A DNA stretch of 64,000 nucleotides, taken from Hymenolepis diminuta (lineage: Eukaryota; Platyhelminthes; Cestoda; Cyclophyllidea; Hymenolepididae). This document shows, in pieces, positions 25,801-39,900 of this stretch (position 1 is the first letter of the stretch; every line of letters starts with the position of its first letter). Location of the stretch: assembly GCA_900708905.1 (NCBI GenBank), contig CAADRB010000100.1:210221-274220 (forward strand). The letters run 5' to 3'. Below the pieces are notes generated by a model, which was not told the origin of the DNA, searched no databases, and saw only the letters and a program-made list of their open reading frames with translations. Position numbers and translations under genes: made by a program.

Positions 25801-27280
25801 TTTTTCTTTCTCTGATAATTGCGATTTCGCTGTTAAGAATTTTGGATCGTGAGTCGAGTCGATTATGAAGGCAGACTCGGAGACTTAACTAGAGTTTCTT
25901 TACATTTGTCGCGAGGTTCCTCAGGGTAATCTTTATCGCTATTAAATGTTAGCACCTTGTTTCAAACACAATTTCATTAATTTTTTATTATTATATAGGA
26001 AGACCCTATGATTCTATTGTTGATAGCGATAGAAACGAGTGATTTGGAGTGGTTAAATTACTTCTTGTGGCATCAACCGATTTAGAGGAATTTTCTTTAT
26101 CAGACACTCCACAAAAGGGTTTTCTTATGAAAGGTGACGAAAGTCATATACCTTGCTGGAAATATGAGCTCAAATTAGCCCAGTTAATTTGTATTTAATG
26201 CAATTAGAAAAGGTGTCACTAGGGAACCATTTTAATTTGTGCTTTTTGTGATGCCAGTTTTAAGTCACTAAGGAAATAATAGACTGAATTGGGAACAGGT
26301 GTTTGTGGAGAGCAAGCCGTCATTCATGAAAGAGAGTAATAAAGAAAATTTTGATTTGGACATGATTTCTTTCCAACGTAAACGATATCAATAGCAACTA
26401 AACAAACGGGTAAAATCCACAAGTCGGATTATTCAGTTTTAATTCAAAACACAACTGCATTCAGAATCTTTGCATTCATCTATCTGTATAAAGGAAGTCT
26501 ATTCGAAATAGTAAATATATCTTGAATGCCGGTCTTTAAAATTTATCTTATCACGTTCCTTAATGGAAGAGAATATACCCATAAAGAGTGGGAGAGATAT
26601 TTTAAGAGCAAACTCCTACTTATAAAATTTAAGTACAATCTAATTTATCTTTTACCTCATGTAACTCTTCTAAGTATTATATGTTAACAGATATAATTCA
26701 TTTCCAACTTGAAATTACAATTTATTTTATTTAGTGCAATTTCGGGTAAATATCAGATGATTTGTCAAATGACTCTAGTTTGCAATTCATAGCCGGCAAT
26801 TAAATCGAGGTACAATAATCACCCATTAATTTTCCCTCTCTAGGTTTCGATGCATTTTCCAAATAGATTCTTGGGCTCATGATGTGACATTTGTGATATC
26901 AATAACCTTTCCTAATTTATAACTAGCAAAAACAACATACTTTTAGATTGATGCATAAATATGAGAATTTTTTCGTTGCCCGGAGTCATCCGATTTTACA
27001 GAATATTTATGTACATTTCTTCCAACCTTTGATATTTTAGTTCTCTGAGCTTAAATTCTATTACAACAGTACCTGTCAAGGCGGAAATACAATTTTAATG
27101 TGAGGAAAATTATATTTTTTATTTCTGTTATCTCCCCCATATTTATTTTATTAGACCTATTGAATTATTAAAGTTCGTTTTGCACCTGACTGACTTGTTT
27201 GTTCCTTTTCCTCTTTTTTCTGGCAGATTGGGATATTGACACTTCATTAATATCATAAACAATTATAAAAAACTCCCACA
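22849..27280. other. Gene-poor region upstream of the bHLH gene
   Basis: About 4.4 kb without a supportable exon. The first 200 bp upstream of the bHLH start carry a more G+C-rich patch (22960-23050) with a CACCTG E-box, so this is the likely promoter. A pyrimidine-rich patch lies at 25670-25720. No other element was recognised. Confidence 0.4.
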
Positions 27281-27460
27281 CCCATTTAAAAACCGTTTTC
27301 CAACATCCAACCTGGATTGAAAGTATCACCTTGGAGTCCCTTGTGAGAAAATCGAATTCTACCATCTCATTAATAAGCCAGACTAAGTCCTTGTGGTTGG
27401 TTTCCCCGCTCATTTGGTGTGTCATCGAACCCATGACATTTGGCTTCTCAGACAAGTACG
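27281..27460 (-). repeat. tRNA-derived SINE (copy 4, minus strand)
   Basis: On the minus strand the order is ACTTGTCTGAGAAGCCAAATG, a B-box-like GGGTTCGATGACAC, an AATGAGCGG motif, then the 3' tail GGAAAACGGTTTTTAAATGGG. This is the same order as in the plus-strand copies. The 95-codon open frame covering 27168-27455 is this SINE read by chance, not a gene. Confidence 0.65.
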
Positions 27461-27954
27461 TTATTTAAATAACTACAGTTCCAATGAAAATAAAAAGAAA
27501 CTTCTCACATAATATATAAAAAGATATGTATTCGTATTAATACATAATAAATCAAGCAATATAAAGATCACATCAGAAGTAGAATAAACAAAAAATATAT
27601 CAGACACACCCGGATAAGGAGGGGGAGAGGTAACGAGTTGCTTTCTTCAGAGATTAAAAACAAACAAAGATCAAAAAGAAGTAGAGCAGAGTAATATGCA
27701 CGAAAGAATTTGGTACAGATGTTGTTAGAATTGCACATGGAGAATGTCTTCATCATTAGCTGATCGTCCATTACTCCTGTCCGCAGTAACCAAGACTTCG
27801 ACCTCCAAGTTCTGAAATGTAAGGAAAACATGAACTGAGAATTGTTATTATATCTGAGTACACAGAACTATCCTCAATCGCTAATATGTTACTGTTAAAA
27901 TACACAGTGAATTAGGTGTTAGGGAATGAAAGACATTAGAGGGAAGAGAGAAGC
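27461..27954. other. 3' flank of the NRAMP gene
   Basis: AT-rich DNA downstream of the transporter stop codon. An 87-codon open frame at 27568-27831 has no recognisable motif and no splice link to the transporter. It may be 3'UTR. Confidence 0.35.
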
Positions 27955-30900
27955 TCAGTAAGTTACATCAACAAGATTTGTATTGTCCGCAGTAACAGGT
28001 GTATACTCTTCCATTGGGATATCTTCGTGTGCAGAGTTGCTCTATCAAACACAATTCCGAGGATTACTGAATCATTTCCGTTATAAATTAGTAAGTTATT
28101 CAGCTTTAACACAGAGGAATACGTTTTAAATACCTACCCGTTTTCCGCATTGAATATCCTCTTTAATAGCGAAGAAAGACTACAATGAAAACAGAGGTTA
28201 CATTAATGAACGTGCTACTTACAGAATTAAGTAGCAGTGGATAACGTACCAAATAGGCGATGAAGGAGAGGTAAAGACAGAATAGAATACCAACTACGAT
28301 ATAGGCCGCAGGATGCTTCATTAGTCGTGATCGGACGAACATCACAACAAAGAAGAAATTCACTGCAACCACTAACAGCGAAATGGCAGTTGATAGCACT
28401 TTGGAGGGGCTAAAATAGAGAAAAAAAGCCATAAGAAGCAACCTATATTGATTTGACATATATAGAATACGTTGTTACGACTGTACCATATGCTTAAGTT
28501 ATATATTAGAACTAATCCGACATCTGATGACAACCAATACACTGAGCACCACCTGCGCTTGCCAAGCTATAATCAACTTCGACAAGTCATCCACAGATTC
28601 CCAGAACTTCGTAGCCGATATTGGCTGGGTTGTTTTATCAAAATAATAAACGCAAATGTGTACAGAGATCTTGCGATATTAGCTCCTTAAAATTCAGTGA
28701 AAACAACCATTTTCGGTAAATCAGGCGCAAACGATGCGATAGAATAACTTCAACCTCTCCAAGCAATTCAGAGTGGTCAACAATTATCAAACTTGATGTT
28801 CCCGAGTGCTTACAAAATTTTCCCAAGACTTAAAAATTCTAAATAGAATCAATTTTCGCCATTGGTAATGACTAAATATGGACCACTAAAATTCTATCAG
28901 AACGTATAAAAAGACGGAAAAAACTTTGTCACAGAAACGCCATAAACAACCTAAGCAGCTATTTCACATTTAATAATAGAATCAAAGTAATGAAAATGAA
29001 GGTGCCTAAGATAACAGCTGATGAAATAATTTCAATAAACACAAATCAAATATATGCACTCATAAGAGACCAGACCTCTTGTTGGTCTTGTAGACTTACC
29101 ATTTGTGTCTGGCCAGCAATATGGATGTGAACCGATAAGGACCTGCACTTTGGCCATTGCGCCACCAATCCACCACTATATCTACTAATCCTTTATATCA
29201 AAACACGACGACTTTCATGCATCTTAAACTAGAATATAACTATTACTCATTATTTCCCACGTCTTAAAGGTAAAGAAAGCCAAATAACCAAATGACAAAA
29301 AGCCACACCTTTACGGTAACATTCAGTCGCCTAGTTACGTTAGGCACTTGATTCGACTTTTTTATTATGATAGAGAAATAATCAGTGGATTTCTTAGGTC
29401 ATTCGCTCTTACATTCAACGAGAAAAGCAAAGAAATCGAAAGTTACTATAATTGTGCTCTCGCGGAATTTAAACAATTTCTGCCATTTCGTCAGCTATTT
29501 ATCATAAATCCTGTTCGGATAATACACTTTATAAAAGAGCACCGACCTTTTAAGGAAATTAACATAGCAATATGTGGACATTGGAAAAATCTAAGCTGCG
29601 ATATTGCTAAGTATACTAAAAAAAGTCAATCACTCAGATCAAGACAAAAGAAGTTTTAAGACCAACAGATCAAACGATGGTTTATTAATTAGATCAATAG
29701 CAAACAAGAGACTCTTAGTTAGCCAAAAAATGTGGCAGTGGTGAGATTTCATTCCCAGACACGAGTGTGAAAAACCAAAAGTGGATAGACCAAAATTGAA
29801 GGCCGTGAGCTTTGTGATCCGAAAATGTACTAGTCAACTTCTTAATGGACGCTAAATTCATTCAATTCTGAGAATTTCTTGACATCTCCAGTTGAGATCA
29901 ATATTATTTGCTTGAAATATTACAATGTAACATTTTGTCTCGCAAAAAAGACTCGATCATTGCATATTTTTTATAAATAAAATCAATCAGAAATATTTGA
30001 TGTCAATTCCGTTTAGTAGATAGTTGACAGCAGCTTACGCAAAAAATCTCAAGTGCTAATGGGAAGTTGAGAAATAGTCTTCATTCGTCAAACAGATCAA
30101 TCCACAAGGAAAATTAATCAGCAAGCCACTTGAAGTCACTTTAGAATATAAACTAATCATTCTTTTAAACCATTTCTAAACACTTAAATATGCTTCTTTA
30201 TATACAGTTGAAGAACCCATTCTGGAAATATATGATTACTTTCCTAAAATGTTTACTCTTACACTTAAATGAATAGCAGACGAATAGTACGAACGTGATA
30301 ACTCAATGAAAAGAGAAGGGAATACCACAAGTTTTTAATATCTTCTTTATATGGGCCTAAAACGTATAGAAAGCTTCAAATTTAGAGTTTTGGCTGACAA
30401 TGTTTCTCTTGCTCCATTTCCTTTTGGATTCAATTACACAATATCTGATATAGGTAAGATCAATCCATCGTTTAGCGTATCGTGGTAACTAGTTTTTACT
30501 GTTAAAATTTAGATAACCTTAATTTAACATCAGTGACAAGATTATCCATGAGTTTGAACGACAATATCAGAAACCCGGGCCTTTTCGAATCTTAAATTTA
30601 TGGACTTATTGGGACCTAGTATTGGTAAGATTAATGACGTTAGCAAACAAGGGTCAAAGCAGTATGAGGAATTGACATCCCAGGTTGCCTTACAAACATG
30701 CAGGTCTGGACAAAATCATGGATTGACTTTAAAACGTTAATTATTCAGAGAAACTTTTCATTTTTATAAATAATTTTGTAAAAGTAAATAAGCGTCTGAG
30801 AATAACTGGACTTCTGTTTTTGCCCTTCTGTACTGAGTCCACTGAAGCATAGCAATAAATAGAGGGCATCAAGATCACAGAGGCTGAACTAGTCTTAAAA

Positions 30901-33900
30901 ATGTCTCCAATTTCAATTTAGAATTGATTTTAGAATTGGTTGCTGCATTAGATAATATAAGATTTCATATTCAAACGAAGTAGATTTGCAAATGGAATAC
31001 AGATTTATAAGAAAATTTAAAGTGATAAGACTTACATGGAGTTGACGAACGGTCCCATGATCGCCCTCGAGTTAGTGAAGGTAAGAAGAGGAATCACAGC
31101 GAAGGGTAGCTGAACGCTCATCAAAACGTTCAGAAGATCATTCATATCTGTGAGATTCTCAATACCTGGAACAGACGAATTTAAAACAGTTTGCCACCGA
31201 TAAAAATCTAACAGGGCCCCATTCCTTCATAATATGTGAAAGAAAAACATGAAACTCGACCATTCCACAATGCAATGTGCACATAAATGAAGACACTATG
31301 TGCATTTAATTTTGTAACAAAATTATTTACAATAATCCATGATAGACCAGCTTCTCCTCTATAGTGACGAAAAGTAACGCGGTTAAAGGTGAAATGATTC
31401 AAAATCATAAGTTATAAGAGCAATTTTTGCGTTATTTTACGTGAGATTATGAAATCTCCGAAATTCGGGACAACTTTACTTAAATAAAACTCTAGTGGGT
31501 GATTTGTAGCCAGGTTAATCCTCTGTCAAGAGTTAAATCCGCGTTAATCTGAGAATATATTTCACTCGAACAATTTCATCCCGTTCTTTGTTATACATTT
31601 CGATCTAATTCATTCGTCACGCAAATTGCATATACACTCAAACGGATACAAAATCTCATTGATTTTATTCCCCCTTAGGAAGATACGGTGAATTCTATAC
31701 TTCGTAAGCCACTAAGTAAGTAGATACTGAAGAATTGGAAGTAGACTAAGCCCAATGCGGAAACACGCAAAAGAGCACAGAGCGTGGACCAATATGAGAG
31801 TAGTTGTCATTGATTAGAACGTCTGATCTCCAAAGTTAGTAATATTGATTGGAACCCACTAATTGATAGGCAGGTGTACTCCGACGAAATATCTACTAGC
31901 GTGCAACAAATTAAGTAAATCGGCTTCGATGGTAATTTGTAATCATTTGATACAGTGTGGTGTTAGCGTTCCGCGAAGTAAATAGGTATTAAGTTTACTT
32001 AGGCTCGATCTTGAGATATTTACATATACGGTATCTCTGTCGGCAAGTTGTCAAAGTAGCAATCACATTCAGATTGCTACACCATCAATAGTGCTGGGAT
32101 GTCCCATCTAGTTTGACTCCGATAGGAGATATCAAGTTCGCAAAGAAAGCCAAGAAAATCTTATACCGCTGAAATATCTATACAACCTTGTCAACGATAT
32201 GATGCAGCCGCACTCAACGAAGGTTAATCTAGACGAAGTATAGCATCACGACAATGGTATGTACTCAAAAAAGCTCTTAAATTTAACACTTTATCAATTT
32301 ACCGCAAAAGTGACTCACAGGTCATTAAGCTAATAAAAGTACACTCGCTTAATCAAGTAACATGAAATAATCATAAAGTTACAGAAAAAACTGAAGAATT
32401 TGAAAGAATGCAGATCACACTAACTGTTATGTTTATCACAGGTCTCATATTTAAAAAAGCATATTTTGCTTTGCTAAAACTTCAATTCTGGAGAAAACTC
32501 GTTAAGATACTAATCAAGATGCTTATAATGCGATGCGATAGGAAGGTTTAAAGATGGGATTAAACAAACCTTCTAAAAACGTGACAATGAGGGTTGGGAG
32601 AATGGCAATGGACCGAGTAATAAGAAGTCTCTGCCACTGTTTCCACTTCAGATTCAAAAATCCTTCCATAGCGTATTGGCCCGCATAGGTTCCAGTCATT
32701 GTTGAAGACTGTCCTGCCGCCAAGAGACCGACCGCCCAAACATAGAGTGCAAGAATTCCAAATTCGCAGCCCAAAAATACACCCTAGAAAGTTTGAGTAC
32801 TTGTAGTCAATTGAAATATATTTAAAATACAACCCTTTCAATTCAAAGAGGGTGTTCATTAAGGACTTTAAAGTGAAACAACGGATCCATTTCAAAATCT
32901 ACCACTCAAACTATGGCTAAAACCGAGATATGAATGAAAGCTTGTTATCTCCCCGACTATAGGAACAAGGATCAGGAAATAGGGAAGAATAGGAAATGCA
33001 AATCTAGTCCCCTTCTCAGTGCAGATACTGCCCAGTGGTTTAAATATCAGTAATTTTCAAAGGCAATTTTAAGAAATAATAGTAGGAAATCATGAAGTTT
33101 TGAGAACCGAACAACCCTCCTGTTCAATTTTGAGAATTGTCATGAGTAATAAGTGAATAATAGTAGTGGAAATGCACGAGAGCTTTGAGGAGAATTTATC
33201 CGGGAGTCTATTGAGACCATAAGTAAAATATATTCTTTGAATACCGTCATTATCATTAACGCGTTTCAATCAACACATAAGTGACATATATGGGCCCGCC
33301 ATGATAAAAAGAACGGCTCACGATAATAATTCCACCGGCCAATCAGAACGACTATGGTATTCAACTATCCAATCATATTTTATCCTCTTCTGAGTACCAA
33401 CCCCAGCGTCCAAGGTCCTGTGGACATTATCAAGTACCCCAAATAAGCGGCCAACACATGAGCTGTATGAAACACTTTTGGTATGCTCGTGCTCCCTTCA
33501 GCCTCCCACTCTTTACGTCCAGATCCTTGTATTCCATTACATTGTATACTTTTTCGCTATTATACTCCTATTCTACTCAGACCACCTACAACTAAATACA
33601 CACCCCAATATGAACATTAACATTGACTGGTCTGACAGTGGACTGACTGTCGAACGTCAATTATATGAAGAAAACTTCATTAGTTTAAATGGTATTGGAT
33701 GAATTACGAATTATATTAAGTTTGAATCACCTTATGTTAGTCCAACTTCGATTTCAAAAATGTATGGTGTTCAAAAATATTAGTCACAAAATATATGGGA
33801 TCACTATAGCAACGGAGATTAAACAGGTTCCTGTAGACTTACGCCAACGTAGAGATCGACTTGAGTGGGATCAAACTTCCGTGCGGTCTCCAGAAAGGCC

Positions 33901-36900
33901 TCTGGAATGGTGTGGCTTGCAGAACAATTTCCAATCTAAAAATATGTGAATCAGGGCTTGTTGGACAGAAGAGTAGAAATAGGTAGGGAATCCGACTCAC
34001 AACTTCAGTGACATTTTTTCCATAGAAACCCTCACTGAATACAGCCACAACGAAGATGTTGATCACTAGGGAAACGCCAAGGGCCACGCAGGCTTCAATG
34101 AAGAAGTAGAAGTTTGCTATTGCGATCTGATAAATGGAAAAAAAGACCAACCATAATTACAGCTTGCTCAGGTCTGCTCTGTTAAGATCGGGAGAATGGA
34201 TCTGTTTTCCCAAACTTTGGAAGAGAAATAATTGAAATGGCCAACCCCACTGGTAAAGTCTAACTAATAAAGTGGGTGACTGAATTCGAGTTTTTCATAA
34301 CTGAATAAGAATTAGATATCGTGCACAAAAACGCAGAAATTCAGGTGGCCAATCACGAAATTTGATTTTCGGAATGTGACCTACTTATTTTACATCTGAT
34401 TTCAAAATTCAAATGAATTAAGACTCCTTGAGAGATTGACGTTACTCTTAAATTTTTATCGTTCTCCTCCCACTTATCATCTATTGAACATAATATTAAC
34501 AGATTTTAAATGCTTTTCCAAAAAACATAATTTGTGCCTTGCTGTGGGTTAAAGCAGTAATAATAATAATGACAAATAGTAAAATTGCGGACCCTGTGTT
34601 CAAGAAAGATTGAAGTAGAACGAAATTACAACGCTGTCCTTCAGTAGAGATAACATACCCTAGAAGGTGCTTGGCTGAGGAACACACATTCTGTTAATCT
34701 TCTATTAACTACCTTTAGTCAGTATGTTTTGCCGTAGTGTTCACTGGATGCGCACCGATCAGTTGTATTGAAAATCAAACGGACATTTTCAGTGGTTAGT
34801 ATCATTGAAGAATGCAGATTTTAAAGGATTTTTGCAGGTGTAAGTGATGGAAACAATCCATAATGGGTTTGGACCTAATTTGATTAAAAAGTAAGAGAGG
34901 GTCCTATTTTTTACTCTTTTAACACGGGGAATTGAAAATAAAAAAGCTATTTTTTCAGGAGACGTTCAAGTTGGTCAGATATTTAGCTTCGGAGAGATCG
35001 CTCTAACTGATATAGTGCTGTGATCATTATGATAATCAAAGTGTCATGTAATCATAATAAGCTACCGGATTTGCATAATCACTCCATTCCTGGACAACAT
35101 ACTTGTTGGCAAGGCAAGACGTTAGGTCTGTTACGACAGCGAATCGTACATTTATTTATCGTGTGGTAATATTTATGGTTCAAAATACGTTAGGATAATA
35201 AAGCGTATGCATATAAAATTGTACATCAATAATATTTCATCCAGACAGTCAATTATTTCCCTCATTCAATTCATGGGATACATAACATACAGAAAAGCGG
35301 CAATTTAAGCGTGACCCGAAATTGTGACATTTGAGTGCATTCATTTCGTCTATTTTACCTCTTCAAACAAGTTTTATCAAGAAGGTACAGACAATAATGC
35401 GTAGATCTTAAAACGCTTCCCAGCAATTAGTACGTGGGAAAAAAAAACCAGGAAGCATATAACTACATGTGATTGAGTAGTGCCAACAAATCCCAAAATT
35501 ATTGCAAAGACTTTAACTCAGGGTCACTAGCGCAACAAAGAGATGTCCTTCTATTTTCTATAATTTTCACGATAAACAAGCTATAAAGAAGTGAATATAA
35601 CGTATGAAAAACGAAAAATACGTCCATACCATAGTTTGTGGGAAAATTATGGTATAATGGGGTGAATAACAGAAAGAAGGGAAGACGATTTCCGGATTTG
35701 ACGGTTATAGAGTAATGAACAATCACAGTGGATAATTTTTACACTTTCCATTGTGGAGAGCATCAAAACGAACTCAATAACAGTTTGTCTATTGTACTAT
35801 TCATTTATCCCTTGCCTAACATCGCCATTCTAGTCTTTAATGTATTATCATCCACCATATGATAGGCCTAGCGGAAAATCCACATAGAAAAACTGATTTT
35901 ACAAAAGTTTCAGACATCAGCCTGTCTCACTAGCTGTCCCTTGGTCTTAACTTTTTGCAGAATCAGTTAGACTTTTGTTATGTTTAGATGTGCAAGATAG
36001 ATAAAGAGCTAACCGGATTAATTTTGCGATCATCTACTTGAAGGGATGAATGATTCAGATGAATGAATGTTCTATATCTATTTGATAATAGGAATAGAAC
36101 AAAGTTACTACAAGAGGATCATCGATTAAATTTTAATCATTCAACCCACTGACACAATCTAGAGGACGTGTTTAGAGATACAGGCAAACTCGATTCCAAC
36201 ACTTTATTGTGTGAATTACCACCGCAGAGACTTGGAGCTTCAGTCGCATATCACATCCCGCCATACATACAAGACGTGTTAAACTCAAAACAAAACACGA
36301 CAGAAAGGCTAGTGAGGGCTTAGCAATAAAGAATAATAAAGGATCCATCTTGTTCAATTTAAGGGCTTCTTATAAGACCGTCATTAAATCACTGTCAAAC
36401 TTAAATCTCCTAGACAGATTACGTAATCGTTCATAAGGAGTATATACAATCATGTTTTTGCACCTATTTAGCATATGATATTAAAAAATCATCATGTGTC
36501 TGCTCAACACAACTAAAGTATTTAGACTTCCCTCAAACCAAGAAAAAACATTCGAATTCTGGTAATGTAGTGCTGATACATGAATCTCAACCATTAAGAG
36601 GAATCATTTCGAAAACCATCTGTTTTTAACCGATAAATCCTCTCTCAATAGGAGTTTCGGAAGAAAGAATAACATTCGACATGGATTTAGACCATTTTAC
36701 AATCAAAATCATTAAAATAGATATAGTGTAACAGATTTACAAATCCAAAAAAATATCTGTAATGCTTCCCACTTATTTTTGAGAGCTACAGATGAATTCG
36801 TATTTGATCCCTTTGTATATGCGATTTTGAAATATGATCAATCTTGCCATCTTGCCAGAAAAGAGAAGATCAATAGAGATACCTAAATATCTAGCAGACT

Positions 36901-39900
36901 AAGTCAATCCGATTTACGATATTTAAATATGCATACAATTGTGTACTGTTTCCATAGAGTAAAGTGAGACTAAACAAGAGCACTGACTTGATGCCGGTTA
37001 AGAAAATGGTCGGATAACATCGGTAACTGACATGAAATGACATGTAATACATAAATGCAGAAGTCAGGTAACGGCAGATCATTAGAGATAATTATTATTC
37101 ATCACATCCATATCAATACGTCAATCCGGTATTCGAAGTGGTAATCACTAACTGCTAATGGCTGACATGGCGAAAAAATCAAGCAGCTTCTACATCACAG
37201 GCGCATCTGTGTAAGAATATATCACTCTAAATCAAGTCAGTCTCCCGTATTTTGTATTTAAATAAATCCTCACGACCTTATCTGACGATATATTTTTGTC
37301 CTTAATTTCTGAATGATTTCAATTCATAATCCAAAAACTAGATAAATTCTAGTTGAAAAGGAACTAACAGCTCAAATAATAGCAACAAATCTGAACCTAA
37401 ACTCTATAGTTGGAATTAACCAGTCTTTTAATGTGACATTCAAAGAGCATTGAATCATATCTGAATGAAACTTAGGGGTGAAAAGAAAAAAATGATTGGA
37501 ATTAAGAAGATCACATAGATTGTGCAATTTACTAAAAAAATTCATCAATGAAGGACACAAACTACTTTGGTCTGCTAATTTGTTTTGCAGTCCTGGCCGA
37601 ATTCGTTACAATCTTTAACGCATTCTTATTTAAACAAGGAAAGTAAATAAAAAATAAGCACTTGATCAAATGTTTATGGGAGGCCTTTGTTACAATTATA
37701 AACTTGAGCTAAAATTTAAACTGAAAACTCAAGTTCATATGGATAAAATGCGTTGGTATAATGGTCTCGAAAAGGTTAGCCTCAGTGGAAAACAATAGAG
37801 CTTCATAAATGCATGAGGTAAAAAGAACAGCAACTAGAATATTTGAATCTGAGGCAAAAAAGAGGTCGGAATCCGACTAAATCCTGTAATTGTATACATG
37901 TTTCAGTTATACCGATATTAAAACCAACACTCAATATTCATACCAAAAGAAACCAAAATGTGATATTAGTCGCTTAGAGCTTTTATTCATTATTCATTGA
38001 TCAGTAAAACATATTATTAGATTAGGAATAAGGAACAATTGATCAACTGACTTTCAAGCCCATTAAGGACAATGGGCGGCACCACGGAGACAGCCGGGTG
38101 GGAAACTCGAATTTTTCACCCTCATTAAGTTAGCCAGACTTAAACAATGAGGTTAAGCATTTAGCTCAATGGGTGTACGCCGAAGAGCATCGATGGGAAA
38201 ATTAATCGCTGTGCTACAATGCACAAAGATTGCTAACAGTTTCGTTTACTGATAAGGATGTGAGAAAATGGCATCTTGTTAATAATTTTAAATTAAATCC
38301 ATGGCACAAGCCATTTTCCCCAGATGAATAAACCTCATGAGAAACACAAAACTAAAAATTAACTATTAATATTCCCAAGGAAGAAGTAAGTGAAACCTGA
38401 AAGTTAATCATCGATGTGCATTATATACCGTAAATTTAGTGTAAACTGAAGATTAAATTGTTGTTATTGAAATCACTCTTACCGAACGATTATCCTTCCG
38501 ATTAACCTCACGGGATTTTACAAGAGCGGAGTGAAGGTAGAAATTGTGGGGCATAATTATAGCTCCGATTATTCCCACCGCCTGTTCCACCTCTGCCCAT
38601 CCACAGTTTGGACAAGAAGGTACAAAAAAGCCTCGCAGCACTTGGGCTTGATTTGGGGCGACTATGATATACTACAGACGATGTAAGAGTATCCAATAGG
38701 AAGTACCTCATAACCGAATGTGAGAGCCATAACAGAGATAAGAAATCCAAAAAATAGTTCTAATTTCCTGAGACCGTAGTTATCAATAAGAAGGAAGGAG
38801 AGAGTGTCAAGAATAGTGATTAGAACACCACCCCAAAGCGGAATTTTTCCCATACTCAGAAGATTAATTGCTATCGAGGTTCCAATGACTTCCTATTAAG
38901 CAGTTGAAAGAAATCGGAGAAGGAACACACCTGCATATCCGAACCGATAATTGCGATTTCGACCATAACCCAGAGAATAAGTCGGACAGGCTTTGGATAC
39001 TCCTCGTAACAAATTTCTGCTAGATGTTTCCCAGTAACAACGCCGATACGAGCTGCTAATCGTTGCATGAAAAGACCCATAAGTGTTGCTAGAAAAAGAA
39101 GCCATAAAAGCTAACAAAGAACTTTAAAAACGAATGGAAGAACATACTCGATAATTGGCAACGGCACCGCTTTGTAAATCTGACTCAATATTACCCGGAT
39201 CTAAGTAGGCGATGCTCATAAGAAATCCAGGACCAGTAAATGCCCATAAGGTGCGACAATTAAATGAGCGCCAAACCTATTAAACGAAATTATTAGAAAA
39301 TACATTCGTACACTTGGAGCCCCTTCATCGACGTTGTGCCGAGAACGTGATCGTACCATACCATTCATCCTCTTCGACATATCAGTTCCTGTAAAATTGT
39401 CATCGTTTTCGACATCTAGAAGAGGATGTGAATCCTCGGCAGCTATACAAAATGACATTATGTTAAAGAATAGAAACATGCCTAAATTAGTATATGTCAA
39501 ATGCATAGGATATAGTACGAGGGTGAATACTGAGCAAAAATTCGACCAAGTAATCCGGCTAGCATGTTTCACGTTTTTCACAACCTTGAAATTATTTGAG
39601 CAACGATATAGATTTTTATAATGAAGTATGCATTTAGAAGTGAAAATATAATAATTTCTAGAAATAAAGAATAAATAAAAATTTTTTATTGGTAGTATTA
39701 TGTGGTGTTTGTAGTCTGAGTGCATCATAGAATTCAGCCAAATGATCCTTAAATGATCGCCCAACAAGTAATTTTCAAGACATTACAAATAAGCTTGTTA
39801 CTGCTAAAATTCCCATATCACAGCTTGAAAAGCTACAAAATAACCTACAACGCGGCATAAATTTAGACGGTCTCTCTTGGAGCTATATAAGTTAACATTC

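Noticed and set aside
27168..27455. 95-codon minus-strand open frame as a gene
   Set aside because: Its sequence coincides with a SINE copy (B-box-like GGGTTCGAT and GGAAAACGGTTTTT tail); the protein has no recognisable domain.
33478..33702. 74-codon plus-strand frame antisense in the NRAMP intron
   Set aside because: Hydrophobic only because of T-rich composition; no family resemblance.
39216..39767. Single 183-codon NRAMP exon
   Set aside because: The open frame runs through a 35-nt intron (39277-39311) and out of the true frame. Family residues ([11 protein letters not shown]) are recovered only after splicing.
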